This document shows, one piece after another, positions 1 through 4,944 of a DNA stretch of 6,670 bases. Position numbers and translations under genes: made by a program. Source of the stretch: an uncultured Flavobacterium sp. (lineage in GTDB: Bacteria > Bacteroidota > Bacteroidia > Flavobacteriales > Flavobacteriaceae); contig CAMLFV010000149.1 of assembly GCA_946479395.1 (NCBI GenBank), positions 1 through 6,670 of the forward strand, in the 5' to 3' direction. Position 1 is the first letter of the stretch; the number at the start of each line of letters is the position of its first letter. A model generated the notes under the pieces. The model saw nothing but the letters and a program-made list of their open reading frames with translations. It ran no database searches and was not told where the DNA came from.

Positions 1-476
1 TTTCTGCGATAACTAAATATAAGTCTCAAAATGATGTGAAATTTAATGGTATTACATTTATTGCCAAAAATAGTATTAATGAATACCAAACAAAAAAAAT
101 GCGACTTCTTATTTTTAAAAAAGCTATTAATCCAACTAATTCATTAATAGAATCAGAAATTGTAGTTTTTGATATTCCAAAAAATAATTCTGGTAAATTA
201 AATAAAGAAGATTTTAGATTAGAATTTGTTTTTAATCATATAATTGAGCTTAAAAAAGACGAAGAAATTTACATTGGTTTAGAACTTATACCCAATAATA
301 TAGAAAATATTAATTTGAAAGATGGTGTAATGTTTGCTACAGTCAAGGAAATGAATAACCCAAATTTAGAAACAAAATTATATCCTTTTCTCTTTAATGA
401 CAATTTTAGAGGGAATTATTATAAAGAAGTACCATTAAAAGAAGATTTATATTTTGAACTTAAAGTTGTAAAATAA
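1..476 (+). CDS. 3' end of an unrecognised beta-rich protein (5' truncated by the window)
   Basis: I do not recognise this gene. The frame beginning at base 3 is open from the window edge to the TAA at 474-476, giving about 157 residues. A GTG at 36 could be read as a start, but the codons before it (SAITKYKSQND) continue the frame. No promoter motif is visible in the few bases before the GTG, and the two ATGs at 31 and 34 are in other frames. I therefore read it as the C-terminal part of a longer protein. The visible part alternates short hydrophobic stretches with charged ones (RLLIFKK, EIVVFDIP, FRLEFVF, IYIGLELI), which suggests a beta-sandwich or similar fold. It contains no cysteine, no membrane segment and no obvious catalytic motif. 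It lacks a recognisable type IX secretion C-terminal sorting domain. The base composition is very AT-rich and lysine/asparagine-heavy, more so than the rRNA-modification gene next door. Confidence is fair for coding and nil for function. Confidence 0.62.
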   Translation, partial: SAITKYKSQNDVKFNGITFIAKNSINEYQTKKMRLLIFKKAINPTNSLIESEIVVFDIPKNNSGKLNKEDFRLEFVFNHIIELKKDEEIYIGLELIPNNIENINLKDGVMFATVKEMNNPNLETKLYPFLFNDNFRGNYYKEVPLKEDLYFELKVVK

Positions 477-495
477 AAATTGTAACATTTTTTTT

Positions 496-521
496 GAGAT
501 TCTTCCTTCGTCAGAATGACA
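496..521. repeat. GTCATTCTGA...GAAGAATCTC-type dispersed repeat, single copy
   Basis: Read on the minus strand, this stretch runs TGTCATTCTGACGAAGGAAG followed by AATCTC. It closely resembles a short intergenic sequence I recall as scattered through many Bacteroidota and some other bacterial genomes (GTCATTCTGAGCGAAGCGAAGAATC). The arms ATTCT (499-503) and AGAAT (513-517) are inverted repeats, so it can form a weak hairpin. It lies in the convergent gap between two genes, a usual place for such elements. Only one copy is in the window, so repetition cannot be shown here. Confidence 0.5.
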
Positions 522-555
522 TTTTAATAGGATTTGATTATTAGAGGACAAACAA

Positions 556-580
556 AAATCCGAGTTTTAAACTCGGGTTT
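556..580. terminator. Bidirectional hairpin terminator between converging genes
   Basis: CCGAGTT (560-566) pairs with AACTCGG (570-576) around a 3-nt loop, giving a perfect 7-bp stem that flanking A/T bases can extend. On the minus strand the stem is followed by ATTTTTGTT, and on the plus strand by GTTTATTTATTT. It can therefore end both the plus-strand gene finishing at 476 and the minus-strand rluF. The plus-strand 3' arm side reaches the rluF stop codon (579-581), so the rluF transcript is terminated almost immediately after translation ends. Confidence 0.8.
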
Positions 581-1436
581 ATTTATTTCCGGTATTTCTA
601 CGTTCGTTTCGTAGCGGACGTTGTTCGGTAAATTTCTTTTTAAAATCTTTGCGATCTTTAGTTGGTGCAGGGTTTTTATTAACCAAGGGTTTATCGGTTT
701 TTGGTAAACTGCCTTCTTCGGTTTTTGTACTATCGCCAATTAAACGGTTTAGTTCGTCCATTTCGGCTTTGGTAATTTCGCGGTATTTCCCCACAGGCAC
801 ATCTAACGAAATATTAATAATGCGGATACGTTTCAAGGCAACAACCGTATAATCAAAATATTCGCACATTCTGCGGATTTGTCGGTTTAAACCCTGCGTT
901 AAAAAAATACGGAACGTAGTGCTGCTTATTTTTTCAACTCGACATTCTTTTGTAACCGTATCTAAAATAGGAACACCAGCACTCATACGCTGAATAAAAC
1001 GGTCGGTAATTGTTTTATTAACGGTAACAATATATTCTTTTTCATGGTTGTTGCGGGCACGCAGAATTTTGTTTACAATATCGCCATCGTTTGTCATGAT
1101 GATTAATCCTTCCGAATCTTTATCCAATCTTCCCACAGGAAAAATTCGTTCGGGATAATTAATAAAATCAACAATATTTCCACGAACCGATTGATTGGTA
1201 GTACATTCAATTCCGGCAGGTTTGTTAACCGCAAGATAAATTTTTGGTTCTTCTTTTTCTGTAACCAATGTTCCGTTTACACGAACTTTATCAGTCGGCA
1301 ACACTTTTGTTCCCAATTCCGGAATTTTTCCGTTAATGGTTATTCTGCCTTGTTCCAACAGTTTGTCGGCTTCGCGACGTGAGCAAAATCCAACTTCCGA
1401 TAAAAATTTATTAATGCGTATTCCTTCCTGATCCAT
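579..1436 (-). CDS. rluF: 23S rRNA pseudouridine(2604) synthase RluF
   Basis: This enzyme isomerises a uridine of 23S rRNA (U2604 in E. coli numbering) to pseudouridine in the cytoplasm; E. coli RluF also modifies U35 of tRNA-Tyr. The protein has 285 residues. An S4 RNA-binding domain covers about residues 6-55 (RINKFLSEVGFCSRREAD). The RsuA/RluB/E/F catalytic domain covers about 65-235, with the motif GRLDKDSEGL at 102-111 and Asp105 as the expected catalytic aspartate. The stretches HEKEYIVTV, SAGVPILDTVTK and QGLNRQIRRMCE match E. coli RluF from memory better than RluB or RluE. A Lys/Arg-rich low-complexity tail (about 240-285) resembles the tail of E. coli RluF and probably aids RNA binding. 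The ATG lies 9 nt after the hydrolase stop codon, so it can be the last gene of the leftward operon. A possible own promoter is listed separately. The assignment to RluF within the RsuA family is good but rests on recall. Confidence 0.9.
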   Translation of the reverse strand: MDQEGIRINKFLSEVGFCSRREADKLLEQGRITINGKIPELGTKVLPTDKVRVNGTLVTEKEEPKIYLAVNKPAGIECTTNQSVRGNIVDFINYPERIFPVGRLDKDSEGLIIMTNDGDIVNKILRARNNHEKEYIVTVNKTITDRFIQRMSAGVPILDTVTKECRVEKISSTTFRIFLTQGLNRQIRRMCEYFDYTVVALKRIRIINISLDVPVGKYREITKAEMDELNRLIGDSTKTEEGSLPKTDKPLVNKNPAPTKDRKDFKKKFTEQRPLRNERRNTGNK

Positions 1437-1448
1437 TCTGCAAAATTA
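1437..1448 (-). promoter_or_regulatory. Candidate promoter -7 box for rluF (near-leaderless)
   Basis: On the minus strand, TAATTTTG (1448-1441) matches the Bacteroidota -7 consensus TAnnTTTG at every fixed position, and CAGA-ATG follows directly. A start site a few bases downstream would fall at or beside the rluF ATG, giving a leaderless or nearly leaderless mRNA. The first three bases of the box are the TAA stop codon of the hydrolase. No clear TTG -33 element sits 17-23 bp upstream, only a T-run, so this is a weak-to-moderate candidate. Confidence 0.38.
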
Positions 1449-2306
1449 CGATTTAAAGCGGTTGTTTTCTAAAAAATAAACAATTTGTTCGTTCACATCG
1501 TCGCTGTACAAACTGTGTCCTAAATCATGCGTAGTGTAAAGCGGAATTTCGGGATGTTTCTCTAAAATCTCCAAAGTATCGCTGTACGGAACAACTTTAT
1601 CTTCTTCATCATGAATAATTCCAATAGGCACGTTTATCTGATCGACAAACGAACTACTATTAAAATCAGTTGGATCAATAGAAAAGCGTTTAGAAAATTC
1701 TTTCAAAAAACCTTGATAGGATCTATGGGAAAGTGAAATTAGGTTTCGATAATTTTCGGTAATTCGTAAAAAACGATTGGGAGCACCTAACGATACAATT
1801 TTTTTTACAAAAGCGGGTTTAAAAGTCGCCATATAATAAAACATCGTCATGCCGCCCAAACTGTGACCAATTAAAAAATCGGGTTTAAAATGGTTGCAAA
1901 CTTCGTTTACAAATTGGCTGTATAAAACGGCATTTAGTTCTTTGCCGTCACTTAAACCCTGTCCTGGAGCATCTAAAGCTATAATTCGGTAATTGTGTTG
2001 CTTAAGAAAATGAATCACGCCTTGCCAACGATTTGCGTTACTTTCCCAGCCGTGAATAAGTAAAATGGTTTCTTTTTCGCCAAACCATTCGTACGTTTGA
2101 ATATTGTGCTGATCTACTTTTAGTTTTTTCATGGAACTTGATCCCAAAAAAGTAGGCAGCGATTTTAAAACACCTTCCCGTGGAACAGAGAACAGCGTAT
2201 AGGCAGTATTTGCTGCAAATTTTGCATTTAAGTAGTGCAACGAATTAATGTACAAACCAAAACCTTTTGTAAGAAGCGTGTATTTTAATCTTTTGAAAAA
2301 CCCCAT
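1446..2306 (-). CDS. Alpha/beta hydrolase of unknown substrate
   Basis: This is a serine hydrolase of the alpha/beta fold, probably cytoplasmic or loosely membrane-associated; the substrate cannot be told from sequence. The 286-residue protein has an oxyanion-type motif LLIHGWESN (82-90), the strand-turn LDAPGQGLSDG (111-121), the nucleophile elbow GHSLGG with Ser149, an acid in HDEEDKVVP (probably Asp236) and the catalytic His264 in DLGHSLY. The triad is thus complete. Residues 1-60 form a family-typical N-terminal extension before the core, basic and mildly hydrophobic, without a clear signal peptide; this supports the ATG at 2306 over the later Met59. Its start codon directly follows the U-tract of a terminator, and I find no TAnnTTTG box just upstream, so expression may depend on readthrough from the gene before it. 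It could be an esterase, lipase or peptidase-like enzyme; the sequence does not separate these. Confidence 0.88.
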   Translation of the reverse strand: MGFFKRLKYTLLTKGFGLYINSLHYLNAKFAANTAYTLFSVPREGVLKSLPTFLGSSSMKKLKVDQHNIQTYEWFGEKETILLIHGWESNANRWQGVIHFLKQHNYRIIALDAPGQGLSDGKELNAVLYSQFVNEVCNHFKPDFLIGHSLGGMTMFYYMATFKPAFVKKIVSLGAPNRFLRITENYRNLISLSHRSYQGFLKEFSKRFSIDPTDFNSSSFVDQINVPIGIIHDEEDKVVPYSDTLEILEKHPEIPLYTTHDLGHSLYSDDVNEQIVYFLENNRFKS

Positions 2307-2335
2307 AAAAAAAGCCTCTATTAAATTAGAGGCTT
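2307..2335 (-). terminator. Strong intrinsic terminator touching the hydrolase start codon
   Basis: On the minus strand, AAGCCTCTA (2335-2327) pairs perfectly with TAGAGGCTT (2320-2312) around a 6-nt loop, a 9-bp stem. A run of seven T (2313-2307) follows, partly shared with the stem base. The coiled-coil gene stops at 2340, only 4 nt before the stem, so this is its terminator. The T-run is immediately followed by the ATG of the hydrolase (2306-2304) with no base in between. Confidence 0.85.
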
Positions 2336-2339
2336 AAAT

Positions 2340-3119
2340 TTATTTTAAATTTTTGATAATTGCATCAATTTTTTCTCTTTCTTCTGCTGCTAAAGCTGCA
2401 TCAACCAAAATACGACCACTGTGTTCGTCTGTCATAATTTTTTTACGGGCAGCAATTTCAACCTGAACTTGTGGTGGAATGGTAAAGAATGATCCTGCCG
2501 ATGCACCACGCTCTATAGAAACCACAGCCAAACGGTTTTTAACGCCGTTTCTAATTCTTCTGTATGCATTTAACAAACGGTCTTCAATCGCGGCTGCAAA
2601 TTCTTCAGATTTTACCAACAAAGCTTTTTCTTCGCGTTCTGTTTCTGTTAAAATACCGTTTAATTCGTTTTCTTTATGCTTTAAATGGCTTGTCTTAGTA
2701 TCTAATTTTTCAGATGTCTGTGCAATTAAATTCTTTTTATATTCCATATTAGCTTTAAACTCTTTAATGTGTTTTTCAGCCAATTCAATTTCTAACGTTT
2801 GGTATTCAATTTCTTTTGTTAAAGAGTTGAATTCGCGGTTGTTACGAACATCTTTTTGTTGCTCGGTGTATTTTTTAATTGCCTCTTTGTGCGATTCAAT
2901 TTCGTTTTTCTTCGTTTTAATCTGCTCTTCAACAGTTTGTACTTCGTTGTTAAGCTTTTCTAAACGAGTGGTAAGCCCGGCAACTTCATCTTTTAAATCT
3001 TCAACTTCAAGAGGTAATTCGCCTCTCATGTTTCTAATTTCATCAATTCGAGAATCAATCAATTGTAAGTCGTATAACGCTCTTAATTTTTCTTCAACAG
3101 TTTCTGCTTTCTTTGCCAT
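2340..3119 (-). CDS. Coiled-coil protein of the C4 zinc-ribbon family (COG1579/DUF164 type) with all zinc cysteines lost
   Basis: This is a 259-residue cytoplasmic protein of unknown function. Residues about 8-180 are long, highly charged heptad-like helices (Glu/Lys/Leu-rich), expected to form an antiparallel coiled coil. The motif REFNSLTKEIEY (95-106) at the helical hairpin is family-typical. The C-terminal part (about 190-245) aligns with the family zinc ribbon, including LAVVSIERGA, IPPQVQVEIAARKKI and SGRILVD. The four positions that are cysteines in canonical members are Ser207, Ser210, Asp231 and Ser234 here; the whole protein has no cysteine, so it cannot bind zinc in the usual way. 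I recall similar cysteine-free versions in other flavobacteria, so this looks like a lineage trait rather than decay. The ATG lies 3 nt after the Nif3 stop codon, which indicates an operon, and an internal promoter lies about 50 nt upstream. Nif3 and COG1579 genes are neighbours in many bacteria, implying a shared process. Confidence 0.88.
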   Translation of the reverse strand: MAKKAETVEEKLRALYDLQLIDSRIDEIRNMRGELPLEVEDLKDEVAGLTTRLEKLNNEVQTVEEQIKTKKNEIESHKEAIKKYTEQQKDVRNNREFNSLTKEIEYQTLEIELAEKHIKEFKANMEYKKNLIAQTSEKLDTKTSHLKHKENELNGILTETEREEKALLVKSEEFAAAIEDRLLNAYRRIRNGVKNRLAVVSIERGASAGSFFTIPPQVQVEIAARKKIMTDEHSGRILVDAALAAEEREKIDAIIKNLK

Positions 3120-3122
3120 ATA

Positions 3123-4217
3123 TTATAGGTAGTTAACCGGATTTGTTTTAATGCTTGATAAAATAATTGCAAAAGTACGTATTTTTTTTGATAGATAATC
3201 AAAAATATAATTTTTTACGTAACGTTCACTTTCAAAATGACCAACATCGGCTAATAAAATGCTGTTTTCTGCCTGAAAAAAATCGTGGTATTTTAAATCG
3301 GCTGTAATTAAAACATCGGCATTTTGAGCTTTGGCAGCAGCAATTGCAAAACTGCCCGAACCGCCTAAAACCGCCACTTTTTTTACTTTTTTATTTAAGA
3401 AATTTGAATGACGAATGCCGCCGGTTTCAACTTTGTTTTTTACCGATTGAAGAAAATCGATTTCTGAAATTTCATTTTCTAATTCGCCAATCATTCCTAA
3501 ACCGATATTTTGATATTGGTTTTCTAATTTCGTGATTTCGTGTGCCACTTCTTCGTACGGATGACTTTCAAACAAGGCTTTTAAAATGTTGTTTTGCAGA
3601 TGTTTTTCAAAGGTAACTTCCAATTTGATTTCTTCCACTTCGGTAAAAACATTTTGCGTACCAATTACCGGATTACTATCGTTATTTCCTGTAAAAGATC
3701 CAATACCAGCCGAAGTAAAACTGCAATCGTAATAATTTCCAATAGCTCCAGCACCGGCATAAAATAGTGCTTTTTGAACATTCGTTAAATGATCTTTTGG
3801 AACAAAAGTGGTTAGTTTATAGATGAAATCCTGCTTCGGAATCAAGATTTTGTTATTGATCAACCCTAAAGTATCGCACAAAATTTTGTTTACTCCCAGT
3901 TTATGATTATCCAACCCGGTGTGAACCGCGTAAATGGCAACGTCGTTTTTAATGGCTTTAATAACCGCACGTTCCACATAATTTTTACCGGTGATTTTCT
4001 TTAAGCCCGAAAAAAGTATTGGGTGAAAACACACAATTAGGTTGCAATTTTTTTCAATGGCTTCGGCAACAACGCTTTCCAAAGCATCGTGACAAACCAA
4101 AATACCTGTAATTTTTGTATTTACATCGCCAACAAGCAAACCTACATTGTCAAAATCTTCGGCATAGGCAGTGGGAGCCATTTCTTCTAAAATCGGAATA
4201 AGTTGTTTTAACTGCAC
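3123..4217 (-). CDS. Nif3-like dinuclear metal centre protein (DUF34/YqfO type)
   Basis: This is a member of the NIF3/YbgI/YqfO family: ring-shaped hexamers with a two-metal centre, proposed metal-dependent hydrolases whose reaction is unsettled. Starting at the GTG at 4217 gives 364 residues, about the usual length for Bacteroidota members; the frame stays open upstream to an ATG at 4358, but that would add 47 unrelated residues across a promoter. The N-terminal NIF3 half has YAEDFDNVGLLVG (18-30), FHPILFSGLKK (64-74) and VHTGLDN (98-104). An inserted PII/CutA-like domain covers about 125-240, with the motif ESHPYEEVAHEI. The C-terminal half has KKVAVLGGSGSFA and GHFESER. Expected metal ligands are His65, His99, Asp103, His327 and Glu331. 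The position that is the first histidine of HH in YbgI is Phe64. Alternative starts such as an ATT at 4220 are possible. Confidence 0.93.
   Translation of the reverse strand: MQLKQLIPILEEMAPTAYAEDFDNVGLLVGDVNTKITGILVCHDALESVVAEAIEKNCNLIVCFHPILFSGLKKITGKNYVERAVIKAIKNDVAIYAVHTGLDNHKLGVNKILCDTLGLINNKILIPKQDFIYKLTTFVPKDHLTNVQKALFYAGAGAIGNYYDCSFTSAGIGSFTGNNDSNPVIGTQNVFTEVEEIKLEVTFEKHLQNNILKALFESHPYEEVAHEITKLENQYQNIGLGMIGELENEISEIDFLQSVKNKVETGGIRHSNFLNKKVKKVAVLGGSGSFAIAAAKAQNADVLITADLKYHDFFQAENSILLADVGHFESERYVKNYIFDYLSKKIRTFAIILSSIKTNPVNYL
3170..3205 (-). promoter_or_regulatory. Internal promoter for the coiled-coil gene, inside the end of nif3
   Basis: On the minus strand a TTTTTG element (3205-3200) and a TACTTTTG box (3177-3170) are separated by 22 bp. 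Both fit the Bacteroidota -33 TTG and -7 TAnnTTTG pattern at its normal spacing of about 17-23 bp. The start site would be near 3163-3166, giving a leader of roughly 45 nt to the ATG at 3119. It lies within the last 30 codons of the Nif3 gene, so the coiled-coil gene could be made both from the operon and alone. Confidence 0.6.
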
Positions 4218-4237
4218 AATATCATTTTTAGTGTATT

Positions 4238-4271
4238 CAAAGATAAAAATAATCGTTATTTTCGTACAAAA
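4238..4271 (-). promoter_or_regulatory. Promoter of the leftward nif3 operon
   Basis: On the minus strand TTTTG (4271-4267) and TATCTTTG (4245-4238) are separated by 21 bp, an excellent match to the Bacteroidota -33 and -7 elements. Transcription would start near 4231-4234, leaving a leader of about 15 nt before the GTG at 4217. The leader is A-rich (ACTAAAAATGATATT), as is common where no Shine-Dalgarno pairing is used. An ATG in the leader is out of frame with nif3. This promoter placement rules against any Nif3 start upstream of about 4231. Confidence 0.72.
4257..4264 (+). promoter_or_regulatory. Candidate -7 box for the lipoprotein-lpxK operon
   Basis: TATTTTCG matches TAnnTTTG at five of its six fixed positions and lies 11 nt before the ATG at 4276, so the mRNA would have a very short leader. 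No convincing TTG lies 17-23 bp upstream. It sits inside the spacer of the opposing nif3 promoter, so if real the two polymerases would compete for the same 58 bp. Confidence 0.35.
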
Positions 4272-4275
4272 TCTT

Positions 4276-4944
4276 ATGAAATTATTCTTAATGAAATATT
4301 TACTCTTTATTTTTATAACTACGCTCTTTATGAGTTGTACAAAAGAAAAAGATACCATCGCTGAAATGAATGCCGATGATTATACCATTGAATGGATGAA
4401 AATTGATTATGATTCAATTAAAGGATTGGATAGAAACTACGAATTAATTGAATTGTTTATACCAAAAGATAAAAGTAAGGATACGTTACGAAATCAGGTT
4501 AAGTTTTATTATGATGGTAAGTTAAGTGAAGCGTATAGCCAATATTATGATTTAAAGGTTGAACCAACAGAGAATCAACATTTATATAAAGCAAAAATTA
4601 AAGTACATTCAGAATATTCTAATTTATCAATAAGAGGAAGATATGCTGATTTCTTTTTTCTTAATTTTTACAAAGACAGTACAAGTATAGGAACGAAAAA
4701 CTTTGAAAATGTTGATGAATTTGAAATTGAGTTTATAAATTTTCATAACGATAGATTTGAAGGTGTTGTAACAGAGTATTTTATTAGAGATACTATAATT
4801 AACAATTTGAATGATAAAGTAAATATGCGAACTATTCAAACGGTTTTAACTAATAAAGAAAATATGGCGGGCCTTTTTATAGAGAATGGACCTTTTTTTA
4901 AAGAGCGTAAAATTAGTTTAAAAGACTATAAAGCTAAAAATTAA
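4276..4944 (+). CDS. Putative small lipoprotein of unknown function
   Basis: I do not recognise a family. Starting at the ATG at 4276 the protein has 222 residues. It begins with a lysine, a hydrophobic core (residues 8-19, YLLFIFITTLFM) and a lipobox-like FMSC with Cys21, so it is probably cleaved by signal peptidase II and lipid-anchored. An in-frame ATG at 4291 would give a shorter but still valid signal peptide. Residues after the cysteine (TKEKD) are charged and only loosely resemble surface-export signals known for Bacteroidota lipoproteins, so inner versus outer leaflet location is open. The rest is soluble, Asp/Lys/Asn-rich and probably beta-strand-rich, with no cysteine beyond the lipid anchor. 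The frame also extends upstream to 4171, but that stretch lacks a signal peptide and overlaps nif3. Its stop overlaps the lpxK start (TAATG), suggesting coupled translation and perhaps a cell-envelope role; that role is inference from position only. Confidence 0.82.
   Translation: MKLFLMKYLLFIFITTLFMSCTKEKDTIAEMNADDYTIEWMKIDYDSIKGLDRNYELIELFIPKDKSKDTLRNQVKFYYDGKLSEAYSQYYDLKVEPTENQHLYKAKIKVHSEYSNLSIRGRYADFFFLNFYKDSTSIGTKNFENVDEFEIEFINFHNDRFEGVVTEYFIRDTIINNLNDKVNMRTIQTVLTNKENMAGLFIENGPFFKERKISLKDYKAKN

Noticed and set aside
524..739. Short minus-strand frame of 71 codons over the 3' end of rluF
   Set aside because: It is a frame shadow of the rluF tail and runs through the terminator.
2479..3132. 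Open frame of 217 codons on the plus strand, Ser/Phe-rich
   Set aside because: It lies antisense to the coiled-coil gene; its Ser, Phe and Cys richness is the mirror of Glu/Lys-rich codons, and it has no promoter or family likeness.
3117..3132. TATAAT sequence just before the coiled-coil ATG on the minus strand
   Set aside because: It looks like a sigma-70 -10 box of Proteobacteria, but Bacteroidota use TAnnTTTG, and a better-placed match lies at 3177-3170.
4171..4275. Upstream extension of the lipoprotein frame to an ATG at 4171
   Set aside because: It would bury the signal peptide inside the protein and overlaps the 5' part of nif3.
4218..4358. Upstream extension of the Nif3 frame to an ATG at 4358
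   Set aside because: It spans the nif3 promoter, overlaps the lipoprotein start, and the added residues do not look like the family N-terminus.
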